Assembly: GCF_003633685.1 (NCBI RefSeq)
Contig: NZ_RBKT01000001.1
Coordinates: 6,758,001-6,822,000, forward strand
DNA from: Micromonospora pisi
GTDB taxonomy: Bacteria > Actinomycetota > Actinomycetes > Mycobacteriales > Micromonosporaceae
Reading direction: 5' to 3'
Length of the DNA stretch: 64,000 nt
Part shown: piece after piece, positions 12,816-21,441 of the stretch
Numbering within the stretch: position 1 is the first letter of the stretch
Layout: each line of letters opens with the position of its first letter
Translations under genes and position numbers: made by a program
The notes under the pieces: generated by a model
The model's input: the letters and a program-made list of their open reading frames with translations, nothing else
Told to the model about the DNA's origin: nothing
Databases searched by the model: none

Positions 12816-13226
12816 TCACCAGCGCTGCGTCTCGTTCGCGTGCCCGAGCACCGCCCATACCTCGGATACCGTGCGGAACTCGGTGTCCGGCGGGAGCCGG
12901 TTCAACTGGGCCAGCACCTCGTCCGGCGCCTCGTTCTCCTCGGCGCTCCGGAGCAGTGTCGCCCGGTCCCCGGGGAGCGCCGACAGGCTGATGAAACGGC
13001 CGAGCCGGCTACGTTCCTCGACCTCGACCGAGGTCATCCCCTGCGGCGCGCCCGAGCGGGTGTCGGCGCTCGGCGCTCTGGTCGACGCCGGCTGGTCCTC
13101 GCCAGCCGGCTCCGGTTCACGCCACTCCTCGGCTCGGGAGCCGGCGGCGTTGTTCACCGTGCTGGCTACCTCCCGGCTCATCTCGTCGTCTAGCCGCGGT
13201 CCGTGTTTGCTGTTGCCCCGGTCCAT
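12816..13226 (-). CDS. DUF2795 domain protein
   Basis: This is a 136-residue protein. The head (MDRGNSKHGPRLDDEM, then SRAEEWREPEPAGEDQP) and the C-terminal block (LGRFISLSALPGDRATLL, VLAQLNRLPPDTEFRTVSEVW) match DUF2795 proteins common in actinobacteria. The C-terminal 70 residues form a small helical domain of unknown function. It is divergent from the ChaB/Rho-N gene across 153 bases. Confidence 0.75.
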   Translation of the reverse strand: MDRGNSKHGPRLDDEMSREVASTVNNAAGSRAEEWREPEPAGEDQPASTRAPSADTRSGAPQGMTSVEVEERSRLGRFISLSALPGDRATLLRSAEENEAPDEVLAQLNRLPPDTEFRTVSEVWAVLGHANETQRW

Positions 13227-13379
13227 GTCCTATGCGCTACCCCGGCGCCCCAGCGGTAAACCGAAACCCCAACGGATCGGCTCCGACCTGGGGAAATGTG
13301 TTTACCCGTACGGGGCGCGGGAAGGAAGAGGGTTGGCCTCCGAACCGTGGGGGCCGTGCCGAAACCGAGGAGGATGACG

Positions 13380-13781
13380 ATGCCGGGACGTGAGGTGCTT
13401 CCCAGTACGTTGCAACGCTCGCCGGACAAGGCTCAGGACACCTGGGTGAAAACCCATGATTCAGCGGTGGAGACGTACGGCGAGGGCGAACGTGCGCACC
13501 GGACCGCGTACGCGGCGGTCAAGCACTCGTTCGAGAAGGTCGGCGACCACTGGGAGCAGAAGGGGCGCAAGGGCCCCAGCGACGAGCAGGCGGCCGGTGG
13601 TGGTCCGGCTCGACGGGCACCGACCGCCGGTGGGGTCGATGCCAACGCGTCGAAGGAGCACCTGATGGAGGTGGCGAAGAAGCTGGAGGTCCGGGGTCGT
13701 TCCCGGATGAACAAGTCTGAGCTGGTCGGTGCGATCCAGAAGGCGAACAACCGGGCGACGGCAAAGGCCCGGGGCCGCTAG
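13380..13781 (+). CDS. ChaB family protein with Rho N-terminal-like (SAP-type) domain
   Basis: This 133-residue basic protein starts at ATG 13380 behind GAGGAGG. Residues 5-65 follow the ChaB pattern (LPSTLQRSPDKAQDTWVKTH, ERAHRTAYAAVKHSFEKVGD, HWEQKG). Residues 90-133 hold a Rho-N/SAP-like helix pair (SKEHLMEVAKKLEVRGRSRM, KSELVGAIQK) followed by a basic tail. The family is associated with cation-transport regulation in name only; the helical tail suggests nucleic-acid binding. Function is not established. Confidence 0.78.
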   Translation: MPGREVLPSTLQRSPDKAQDTWVKTHDSAVETYGEGERAHRTAYAAVKHSFEKVGDHWEQKGRKGPSDEQAAGGGPARRAPTAGGVDANASKEHLMEVAKKLEVRGRSRMNKSELVGAIQKANNRATAKARGR

Positions 13782-13830
13782 TTCGTGGCCGCTGGCCCGG
13801 GCGCCGATTCCGGGTGGCGGGCCGGCCGGG

Positions 13831-15270
13831 TCACCAGCGTCCGGCCGGTCCGCCCGGAGCGGCGATGTGCACGACCTTCGTCACCGTCAGTTCGTCGAGC
13901 AGTTCGGGGCCGTACCCGAAGCCCTGGCCGCTGCCACGGCGTGGGTGGGCCGCCCCGCCGGGCGCCCCGCCGAAGACGTTGTTGATCTTGACTGTGCCGA
14001 CCGGCAGCTCGCGCCACGCCTGCTGGGCGTGGCTCATCGACCCGGTGAGAACGGTCGCACAGAGCCCGTACGGGGACTGCGCGGCCCGGGACAGTGCCTC
14101 GTCGAAGGAGTCGACCACCAGCACCGGCGCGACCGGACCGAACGTCTCCTCGCGCATCACCGCCATCTGGTCCGTGCAGTCGACCAGCACCGTCGGCGGG
14201 TAGAAGGCACCCGGCCCGTCCGGCACGACGCCGCCGGTGAGCACCCGGGCCCCGTCGGCGACCGCGGCCCGTACCTGGGAGTCGACCAGGAGCCGCTGTC
14301 GGCGGTCGACCAACGGTCCGATCTCGGTCCGCTCGTCCCGGCCGGGGCCGATCCGCAGCGCCTCGGCCTGCCGGGCGAGCGCCGCGACGAAGGCGTCCGC
14401 CACCGGACGAAGTACGTAGATCCGTTCGACCGCGACGCAGAGCTGACCGGAGTTGGTGAACGCCCCCAGTGCGGCCTGTTCAGCGGCCCAGACCGGGTCG
14501 ATCCCGTCGTCGACGATCAGTGCGTCGCTGCCCCCGTTCTCCAGCAGGGCCTTCGCGCCGCTGACGGCGCAGGCGGCGGCGATCGACCGACCGGTCGCCG
14601 ACGAGCCGACATGGGCGACCACGTCTACCTCCGCCGAGGCCAGTGCCGCACCCACCCTGGCACCCCCCGTGAGCAGCGAAAACACGCCCGCCGGCAGGTG
14701 TGCGGCGAAGAGTCGGGCGAGGAGCCAGCCGCTGACCGGGCTCCGTTCGCTCGGCTTGTAGATCACCGTGTTGCCGGTGACGAGCGCGGCCCCGAGCAGT
14801 CCGCAGGAGACCGCCACCGGGTCGTTCCACGGGGTCAGCGCCGCGACCACACCCCGTGGCTGCACCGCCATCAGGTCGATTGCCTCGGGGTTGCCGGCGA
14901 GCGCCCGGCCCCGGTGGATCGGGCCCAGTTCGGCGTACTGCCGCAGGGTGCCGACCGCGGCCTCGACGCCGCCCCGGGCCAGGCCGATCGGCCGGCCCAT
15001 CTCGGCGGTCTGGGCCTCGGCGAGCTGTTCGGCGGAGGATTCGAGCAGGTCCGCCACCCGGTGCAGGGCGGCGCCCCGGGCTGCCGCCGGGGTGGACGAC
15101 CATTCGGCCGTCGCGACCCGGCTGGCCTTCACCGCCGCCGCGACCTCGGCTTCGGTCGCCTCCGGCACCCGGGTCACCTCGGCGTTGTCGGCCGGGTCGA
15201 GTACCACCAGCGCGCCGTCGTCGGGGCCCCTGCCCCAGACGCCGTCGATGAGTTGCTGTACCTCGTACAT
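13831..15270 (-). CDS. Aldehyde dehydrogenase family protein
   Basis: This 479-residue NAD(P)-dependent aldehyde dehydrogenase carries VAALTPWNDPVAVSCG (substrate/cofactor region), NTVIYKPSERSP, the Rossmann-side HVGSSATGRS, the glutamate block KALLENGGSDALIV and the catalytic cysteine in SGQLCVAVERIYV. All expected residues are present. The chosen ATG at 15270 matches the family's N-terminus (IDGVWGRGPDD); an upstream GTG at 15357 would add 29 basic residues. No clear SD precedes 15270. The substrate is unknown. The gene is 195 bases downstream of the glycosyltransferase and may or may not share its transcript. Confidence 0.9.
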   Translation of the reverse strand: MYEVQQLIDGVWGRGPDDGALVVLDPADNAEVTRVPEATEAEVAAAVKASRVATAEWSSTPAAARGAALHRVADLLESSAEQLAEAQTAEMGRPIGLARGGVEAAVGTLRQYAELGPIHRGRALAGNPEAIDLMAVQPRGVVAALTPWNDPVAVSCGLLGAALVTGNTVIYKPSERSPVSGWLLARLFAAHLPAGVFSLLTGGARVGAALASAEVDVVAHVGSSATGRSIAAACAVSGAKALLENGGSDALIVDDGIDPVWAAEQAALGAFTNSGQLCVAVERIYVLRPVADAFVAALARQAEALRIGPGRDERTEIGPLVDRRQRLLVDSQVRAAVADGARVLTGGVVPDGPGAFYPPTVLVDCTDQMAVMREETFGPVAPVLVVDSFDEALSRAAQSPYGLCATVLTGSMSHAQQAWRELPVGTVKINNVFGGAPGGAAHPRRGSGQGFGYGPELLDELTVTKVVHIAAPGGPAGRW

Positions 15271-15465
15271 GGCGCGCTGGATGCCCCGGTCTGACCGCGA
15301 CAAACGCCGTTTCGCCTGGTTGGTGGCGCGGTGAGGGTGCGCGGCAGCCAGCCCCACAGGGGTGTGCCCGGCGCCCAGCGGCAGCGGGCACGTGCGGGCA
15401 GGCCCCGCCCCGGGGTCACCGGGGGCAGGCTCCTGCCCGTGCGTCGACCGGATCCCGTCGGAAGG

Positions 15466-16233
15466 CTACGGCGCGATGTTGCGGTGGCGGGTACGGAGCC
15501 GGAACGGCATCAGCGCGCTCTCGATCTTCGTCGCGGTGGTCATCTTCGAGACACCGTCGCGGCGCTCTTCGAACCGGATCGGCACCTCGACGATGGTCTG
15601 CCCGAGCTTGGTCGCCAGGTAGTGCATCTCGACCTGGAAGCTGTAGCCGTTGGACTGCACCCGCTCCAGGCCGATCTCCCGCAGCGCGTCCGCCCGCCAG
15701 ATCTTGAAGCCGGCGGTGAGGTCGCGGATCCGCACCTGCAACAGCGTGTGCACGTAGAGGTTCGCCCATCCGCTGAGCGCACGGCGGTAGAGCGGCCACG
15801 CCTCGTCGAGTTGTCCACCAGGCACGTAGCGTGACCCGATCACCACACCCGCCTGAGTGGAGAGGAGCGCGCCGAGCATGCCGGGCAACGCCTCCGGCGG
15901 GTGCGACAGGTCGGCGTCCATCTGGGCCACGAACCGCGCGCCACCGTCGAGCGCCCGACCGATCCCGTCGACGTACGCCCGTCCGAGGCCCTCCTTGCCG
16001 GGCCGGTGGACCACCTGGATCCGGTCGGGATGTTCGGCGGAAAGCTTGTCCGCCACGTCGCCGGTCCCGTCCGGGGAGTTGTCGTCGGCGATCAGGATGC
16101 TCATGCCGGGCAGCGGGAGCGCTAGCAGCCGTTCGACCAACGTCGGCAGGTTGTTCGCCTCGTTGTAGGTCGGGACGACGACAGTCAGCCGCTCATCACG
16201 CCAGGGGGATGGCAACTGGACGGGCTCGATCAT
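15466..16233 (-). CDS. Polyprenol monophosphomannose synthase-like GT2
   Basis: This 255-residue family 2 glycosyltransferase resembles the catalytic part of actinobacterial Ppm1/dolichol-phosphate mannose synthase, which transfers mannose from GDP-mannose to polyprenyl phosphate. Visible motifs are VVVPTYNEANN, ILIADDNSPDGTGD, the metal-binding QMDADLSHPPE (D-x-D) and VIGSRYVPGG. The GTG/ATG choice is decided by GAGG at 16243-16246, which is nine bases ahead of ATG 16233; ATG 16242 would leave no spacing. No membrane anchor is present. Lipid-linked mannose would feed lipoglycans or protein mannosylation. Confidence 0.85.
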   Translation of the reverse strand: MIEPVQLPSPWRDERLTVVVPTYNEANNLPTLVERLLALPLPGMSILIADDNSPDGTGDVADKLSAEHPDRIQVVHRPGKEGLGRAYVDGIGRALDGGARFVAQMDADLSHPPEALPGMLGALLSTQAGVVIGSRYVPGGQLDEAWPLYRRALSGWANLYVHTLLQVRIRDLTAGFKIWRADALREIGLERVQSNGYSFQVEMHYLATKLGQTIVEVPIRFEERRDGVSKMTTATKIESALMPFRLRTRHRNIAP

Positions 16234-16680
16234 TACAGACATCCTCGTTCTGCCGACAGCGGTCAGGGAGAGGGTAATCACCCAGCCACCCCGGCGCGAC
16301 CACCGGGCTAACCACGTACATCCTGTTTACACCCTTCTGTAGCGCGATCGCCGGTCGCGACACTGGGTGATCCAGGCGTAGCCGCGAGCCGAACAACCGC
16401 CTCCGCCCGGTCGGATCCGTCACGCGGACTCGACGTCCTGGTGACAATGAGTCGCGATCCGTGACCGGTACGCAGTTCGCCCCTCCTGTTCAACGCGCCG
16501 TCGGTGAATCGGCCACGATCCGGTTAGCGCGGCACTGTCGCGGGTACCGGTGCGGAGCGCGTAGTGGGCGAGAAGCAGTCGCGCGCCAGGCCGCAGCAGC
16601 CGCCGTCGGGCGGGGCTGGGCGGTCCGGTGGACGGGCGGAAATGATGTTTACTCCTTCTGCCCGAGGGAACCCGCCCCCC
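16234..16680. other. 447-bp intergenic region, no gene seen
   Basis: This lies between the divergent GT2 gene and the heptose operon and should hold both promoters. Long open frames through it lack family features. In-frame GTG 16564 and ATG 16642 could extend the downstream gene. No clear operator was found. Confidence 0.5.
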
Positions 16681-18462
16681 GTGCGAAACGATCAGGTCGA
16701 CCCGCATCAGCGCAGGTCAGGCGGCACGATCGCCGGCCTCGCGCAGGGGCGACCTGAGCCGGGTGAAGCAGCCTTGCCACCGGTGCTGTTCGAGGCGGTC
16801 CTGTTCGACCGGGACGGCACACTGGTGCACGACGTCCCGTACAACGGAGACCCGACCCTGGTACGCCCGGTGGCGGGCGCCCGGGAGGCACTCGACCGGT
16901 TGCGCGCCGCAGGACTGCGCCTCGGCGTGGTGACCAACCAGTCGGGGCTCGCCCGGGGCCGGTTCAGCCGCAGCGACCTGGACCGGGTCAACGCCCGGGT
17001 GGAGGAACTGCTCGGGCCGTTCGACAGCTGGCAGATCTGCCCGCACGCCGAGCCCGGTCCCGGCGTTGCCGGATGTCGCTGCCGCAAGCCCTCGCCCGGA
17101 ATGGTCGCCGACGCCGCCCGTGCGCTCGGCACGACACCCGACCGTTGCGTCCTGGTAGGAGACATCGGTGCGGACATGATCGCGGCCGGCGCCGCCGGCG
17201 CGGCCGGGATTCTCGTTCCCACAGCGCAGACCAGGCCCGAGGAGGTCGCCGCCGCACCCGCGGTCGCCGGCGACCTACCGGGGGCCGTCGACCTGATCCT
17301 GCGCCGCCAGAGACTCGTCGCCGGTGGCGACGGGCGGGCGGAGATCGGTACGGCTGCCGCCCCGGCTTCGGGCGTCCACCGTGGGCGCCCGCGTTGTGTC
17401 CTGGTGGCCCGCCCGGACTCGGCCGGCGACGTACTGGTCACCGGGCCGGCGATCCGGGCGGTGGCGGCCGGTGCCGACCGGGTCGTGATGCTCTGCGGCC
17501 CCCGGGGGAGGGCGGCGGCCGAACTGCTGCCCGGCATCGACGAGCTGATCGAGTGGCCGCTGCCGTGGATCGACCCGCAACCGACCCCCGTCGACCGGGC
17601 CGAGGTGGACCGGCTGACCGCCCGGCTGGCCGAGGTCGGCGCGGACGAAGCCGTACTTTTCACCTCCTTTCACCAGTCGGCTCTGCCGTTGGCGTTGGTG
17701 TTGCGGATGGCCGGCGTCGACCGGATCTCGGCGATCAGCGACGACTACCCGGGCTCGTTGCTGGACGTACGACACCGGGTGCCGTTGGGCATCCCGGAGA
17801 CCGAACGCGCGCTCTCACTCGCCGCCGCGGCCGGGTTTCCCCTGCCCCCCGACGACGATCCGACCCTGCGACTGCGGGCCGAGTGCCTGGATCCGTTGCC
17901 GGGTGACGGGGCCCTCGCCGAACCCGGCTACGTCGTCGTGCATCCCGGTTCGTCGGTCGCCGCGCGGGCCTGCCCACCCGAACTCTGCGCCCGGATCGTC
18001 GCCGCGCTGGCCGAGGCCGGACATCGGGTCGTGGTCACCGGCGGGCCCGACGAGGGGGCACTGAGCGCCCGCGTCGCCGGGCGGGCCGGCGTCGACCTGG
18101 GCGGTCAGACGTCACTGACCAGCCTCGCCGCGATCATCGCCCGCGCCGGGTGCCTGGTGGTCGGCAACACCGGGCCCGCGCATCTCGCCGCAGCCCTGGG
18201 CACGCCCGTGATCAGCCTCTTCGCGCCCACCGTCTCCTTCGGACAGTGGGGCCCGTACCGGGTGCCGACGGTACGCCTCGGTGACGCCGCCGCCGGCTGC
18301 CGGCACACCCGGGCGACCTCCTGTCCGGTGCCCGGACACCCGTGCCTCTCCTCCGTCGAGCCGGAGAGCGTGGTGGCGGCGGTCCGCCTCCTCCACACCG
18401 GAGGGGACCCGGTTCCGATCTTCGGAGCCGTACCCGCCCGGGTCTACGGCGGCGCCGCATGA
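16681..18462 (+). CDS. GmhB-like HAD phosphatase fused to GT9 heptosyltransferase
   Basis: This is a two-domain protein. The N-terminal part (about 35-185 from this start) is a histidinol-phosphatase/GmhB-type HAD enzyme: LFDRDGTLVHD, VTNQSGLARG, and the zinc-loop cysteines in CPHAEPGPGVAGCRCRKP. GmhB removes the C7 phosphate of heptose-1,7-bisphosphate. The C-terminal part (about 240-590) is a GT9 heptosyltransferase: VARPDSAGDVLVTGPAIRA at its N-lobe and VVGNTGPAHLAAALGTPVIS at the donor site. The start is uncertain: GTG 16681 has GAGGG 12 bases upstream; GTG 16564, ATG 16642 and GTG 16783 are in frame. The fusion heads a coupled operon; its stop overlaps the next start (ATGA). Confidence 0.88.
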   Translation: MRNDQVDPHQRRSGGTIAGLAQGRPEPGEAALPPVLFEAVLFDRDGTLVHDVPYNGDPTLVRPVAGAREALDRLRAAGLRLGVVTNQSGLARGRFSRSDLDRVNARVEELLGPFDSWQICPHAEPGPGVAGCRCRKPSPGMVADAARALGTTPDRCVLVGDIGADMIAAGAAGAAGILVPTAQTRPEEVAAAPAVAGDLPGAVDLILRRQRLVAGGDGRAEIGTAAAPASGVHRGRPRCVLVARPDSAGDVLVTGPAIRAVAAGADRVVMLCGPRGRAAAELLPGIDELIEWPLPWIDPQPTPVDRAEVDRLTARLAEVGADEAVLFTSFHQSALPLALVLRMAGVDRISAISDDYPGSLLDVRHRVPLGIPETERALSLAAAAGFPLPPDDDPTLRLRAECLDPLPGDGALAEPGYVVVHPGSSVAARACPPELCARIVAALAEAGHRVVVTGGPDEGALSARVAGRAGVDLGGQTSLTSLAAIIARAGCLVVGNTGPAHLAAALGTPVISLFAPTVSFGQWGPYRVPTVRLGDAAAGCRHTRATSCPVPGHPCLSSVEPESVVAAVRLLHTGGDPVPIFGAVPARVYGGAA

Positions 18463-19436
18463 ACATCCTGCTCTGGCACGTACACGGGTCCTGGACCACC
18501 TCGTTCGTCCACGGCAAGCACCGCTACCTGGTGCCGGTCACCCCGGACCGGGGTCCGTACGGGCTCGGGCGGGCGCGCACCTATCCCTGGCCGGACACGG
18601 TGGAGGAGGTCACCCCGCAGGAGTTGGCCGACGCCGACGTGGACCTGGTGATCCTCCAGCGGCCGGAGGAGTTCGAACTCGCCGGCACCTGGTTGCGGCG
18701 GCGGATCGGAAGCGACGTACCGGCGATCTTCGTCGAGCACAACACGCCCAAGGAGGGCGCGGTGCCGAACAGCCGGCACCCGATGGCCGACCGGGACGAC
18801 CTGCTCATCGCCCACGTCACCCACTTCAACTCGCTCTTCTGGGACACCGGCGGGACCCGGACCACAGTGGTCGAGCACGGCATCGTCGACCCGGTCGCCA
18901 GCTACACCGGGGAACTCGATCGACTCGCGGTGGTGATCAACGAACCGGTACGCCGGGGCCGGGTCACCGGCACCGACCTGTTGCCGCTCTTCGCCGAGGT
19001 GGCACCGCTCGACGTCTTCGGCCTGGGCGTGTCCGGACTCGGGGACCACCTCGGACTCCCGGCCGACCGGCTGACCACCCACGACGACCTGCCGCAGAGC
19101 CGGATGCAGGCCGAACTCGGACGCCGCCGGGCCTACCTGCACCTGTGCCGGTGGACGTCGCTCGGCCTGAGCCTGATCGAGGCGATGGCGATCGGCATGC
19201 CGGTGGTCGTCCTGGCCACCACCGAGGCGGTGGCGGCGGTGCCACCCGAGGCGGGAGTGCTCTCCACCCGGGTCGACACCCTGCTGGCGGCGGCGACCCG
19301 CCTGATCGACGAGCCCGTGGCGGCACGCCAGCTCGGCGCCCGGGCCCGGGAAACCGCCCGGACCCGGTACGGCCTGGACCGCTTCCTCACCGACTGGGAC
19401 CGGTTGCTGGAGGAGGAGCTATGCGGATCGCGATGA
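18459..19436 (+). CDS. Glycosyltransferase (GT-B fold)
   Basis: This 325-residue protein overlaps the previous gene by four bases. The C-terminal half has the GT4-like donor block (LHLCRWTSLGLSLIEAMAIG, then MPVVVLATTE with the EAMAIG-type loop), and the N-terminal half begins MNILLWHVHGSWTTSFVHG. It looks like a family 1/4-type transferase with a shortened N-lobe. It presumably adds a sugar in the heptose-containing glycan made by this operon; donor and acceptor cannot be read from sequence. Confidence 0.82.
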   Translation: MNILLWHVHGSWTTSFVHGKHRYLVPVTPDRGPYGLGRARTYPWPDTVEEVTPQELADADVDLVILQRPEEFELAGTWLRRRIGSDVPAIFVEHNTPKEGAVPNSRHPMADRDDLLIAHVTHFNSLFWDTGGTRTTVVEHGIVDPVASYTGELDRLAVVINEPVRRGRVTGTDLLPLFAEVAPLDVFGLGVSGLGDHLGLPADRLTTHDDLPQSRMQAELGRRRAYLHLCRWTSLGLSLIEAMAIGMPVVVLATTEAVAAVPPEAGVLSTRVDTLLAAATRLIDEPVAARQLGARARETARTRYGLDRFLTDWDRLLEEELCGSR

Positions 19437-20638
19437 TCTCGGAGCACGCCAGTCCGCTCGCCACGCTGGGCGGGGAGGACGCCGGTGGGCAGAACACGCA
19501 TGTCGCGGAGCTCTCCGCCGCACTCGCCACGGCAGGGCACGACGTTCGGGTCTACACCCGACGGGACAGTACCGACCTGCCCGACATGGTGCAGATGCGG
19601 GACGGGGTGGCGGTGATGCACGTACCGGCCGGCCCGCCCGAACCGATCCCCAAGGACGTGCTGCTGCCGTACATGAAGGAGTTCAGCCGCTGGCTCGCCG
19701 CCCAGTGGCGGCGCGACGACTGGGTGCCGGACGTCGCCCACGCCCACTTCTGGATGAGCGGTCTCGCCGCGATCACCGCCGGCCGGCAGACCGGGGTGCC
19801 GGTGGTGCAGACGTACCACGCGCTCGGCACGGTCAAGCGCCGGCACCAGGGGGCGGCGGACACCAGCCCGGCCCGGCGGATCGGCTACGAACGGGCGCTG
19901 GGGCGCGCGATGGACCGGGTGATCGCGCAGAGCCAGGACGAGGTACGTGAACTGGTCCGGATGGGCGTACCCCAGGACCGGATGGTGGTCGTGCCCTCCG
20001 GGGTCAACGTGGAGAACTTCTCCCCGGCCGGCGAGGTCGCCGAGCGGGAGACCGGCCGGCCCCGGGTGCTCACCGTCGGCCGGCTGGTCGAGCGGAAGGG
20101 CTTCCAGGACGTGATCCGGGCGATGCGGGCGGTCCCGGACGCCGAGTGTGTGATCGTCGGCGGGCCGCCGGAGGAGCTGCTCGGCGAGGACCCGCAGGCC
20201 CGTCGCCTGCGTGCGCTGGCCCGCTCCTGTGGCCTCGCCGACCGGGTAAGGCTGGTCGGTGCGGTACCCCGCGAGGAGATGCCCCGTTGGTACCGGTCGG
20301 CGGACGTGCTCGTCGCCGCCCCCTGGTACGAACCGTTCGGCCTCACCCCACTGGAGGCGATGGCGTGCGGCGTACCGGTGATCGGCACCCGGGTCGGCGG
20401 ACTGATCGACACCGTGGTCGAGGGCCGTACCGGTGACCTCGTGTCGCCTCGGGACCCGTCCGCGCTCGGCACCGCCATCGCCGACCTGCTGGCCGACCGG
20501 ACCCGCCGTTTCGCGTACGCGAAGGCGGCCCTGGACCGGGCCCGTCAGCAGTACTCGTGGCGGCGGGCGGCGGCCGAACTCGGCGGCGTCTACACGGCGG
20601 TCAGCGAGGTGCGGCGGCCGAGCGGGGTGGTGGCCTGA
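19421..20638 (+). CDS. GT4 family glycosyltransferase
   Basis: This 405-residue retaining transferase related to sucrose-phosphate-synthase/MshA-like GT4 enzymes opens with MRIAMISEHASPLATLGGED and GGQNTHVAELSAALA (nucleotide-sugar loop). It has VVPSGVNVENF, RPRVLTVGRLVERKGFQDVI and the donor motif YEPFGLTPLEAMACGVPVIG (E-x7-E). All catalytic landmarks are present. The ATG lies inside the previous gene (16-base overlap) behind GGAGGAG, so translation is coupled. Its stop and the next start share bases (TGATG). Confidence 0.9.
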   Translation: MRIAMISEHASPLATLGGEDAGGQNTHVAELSAALATAGHDVRVYTRRDSTDLPDMVQMRDGVAVMHVPAGPPEPIPKDVLLPYMKEFSRWLAAQWRRDDWVPDVAHAHFWMSGLAAITAGRQTGVPVVQTYHALGTVKRRHQGAADTSPARRIGYERALGRAMDRVIAQSQDEVRELVRMGVPQDRMVVVPSGVNVENFSPAGEVAERETGRPRVLTVGRLVERKGFQDVIRAMRAVPDAECVIVGGPPEELLGEDPQARRLRALARSCGLADRVRLVGAVPREEMPRWYRSADVLVAAPWYEPFGLTPLEAMACGVPVIGTRVGGLIDTVVEGRTGDLVSPRDPSALGTAIADLLADRTRRFAYAKAALDRARQQYSWRRAAAELGGVYTAVSEVRRPSGVVA

Positions 20639-21441
20639 TGCCGCACTCGACCGAGGTGATCGACGCGCACCTCGCCGGTCTCGCCTCGGCGCTGCTGCCC
20701 TACCGGCGGGTGGCCGGGGAACTCGCCCGCTGGGGTGACGAACTCGCCGCCCGGCTGGCCCAGGGTGGACGGCTGCTGGTCGCCGGCAACGGTGGCAGCG
20801 CGGCGGAGGCGCAGCACCTCGCCGCGGAACTGGTCGGCAAGTTGCGGGCGGACCGGGCGCCGCTGTCGGCGATCGCGTTGAGTGCGGAAACCTCGTCGTT
20901 GACCGCCATCGGCAACGACTACGGCTTCGAGGAGGTCTTCGCCCGGCAGGTACGGGCACATGGCCGCCCCGACGACATCCTGCTGCTCCTGTCGACCAGC
21001 GGGCGCAGCGCCAACCTGATCCGGGCGGCGCGAGCCGGGCAGGAGACGGGGTTGCGGTGCTGGGCGTTCACCGGACCGGTGCCGAACCCGCTCGCCGAGG
21101 CGTGTGCCGAGGTGCTCGCCGTACCGTCGCCCGACCCGCAGGTGGTGCAGGAACTGCACCTGGTCTCGGCGCACGTGCTCTGCGAGTACGTCGAACTGGC
21201 CCTGCCCACCGCCCTCGGCACACCAGCCGGCTACGCCGCCCTACCGCTGGTCGACCCCGGGTTAGGAAGGGCCCCTTCCTATACAGAATCCGATAACAAG
21301 GGGCCCTTCCTTCCCCAGGGTGAGGTGGCGGTGGAGGTGCCGGAGGAACTGGTGGAGGAGTTGCCGCCGGTGGAGCACCGGCCGGTCGGGTCCCGGCGAC
21401 CACACAGTCGGGGGCCGAACAGTCGCGGAGCCGGGCCGTGA
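20638..21441 (+). CDS. GmhA-like sedoheptulose-7-phosphate isomerase (SIS domain)
   Basis: This 267-residue SIS protein should convert sedoheptulose 7-phosphate to heptose 7-phosphate, the first step of ADP-/GDP-heptose synthesis. Family marks are LLVAGNGGSAAEAQHLAAEL, SLTAIGNDYGFEEVF (typical of GmhA) and LLLLSTSGRSANL. The expected domain ends near residue 205. The 55-bp palindromic repeat then lies in frame and is translated (about residues 208-226, containing SDNKGPFLP). An acidic/proline tail runs on to the GTGA overlap with the next gene. The tail is about 60 residues longer than the family needs, so the repeat probably rewrote the C-terminus without breaking coupling. Confidence 0.88.
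   Translation: MPHSTEVIDAHLAGLASALLPYRRVAGELARWGDELAARLAQGGRLLVAGNGGSAAEAQHLAAELVGKLRADRAPLSAIALSAETSSLTAIGNDYGFEEVFARQVRAHGRPDDILLLLSTSGRSANLIRAARAGQETGLRCWAFTGPVPNPLAEACAEVLAVPSPDPQVVQELHLVSAHVLCEYVELALPTALGTPAGYAALPLVDPGLGRAPSYTESDNKGPFLPQGEVAVEVPEELVEELPPVEHRPVGSRRPHSRGPNSRGAGP
21261..21315. repeat. 55-bp palindromic repeat element, copy 2 (inside a coding region)
   Basis: It matches the copy at 10606-10660 in 52 of 55 bases, with the same inverted GGGCCC blocks. It lies inside the GmhA-like gene and is read in frame without a stop. Confidence 0.9.

Noticed and set aside
15423-15438. Short GGGCAG/CTGCCC hairpin between the GT2 and aldehyde dehydrogenase genes
   Set aside because: A 6-7 bp stem is common by chance at this GC content; not strong enough to call a terminator.
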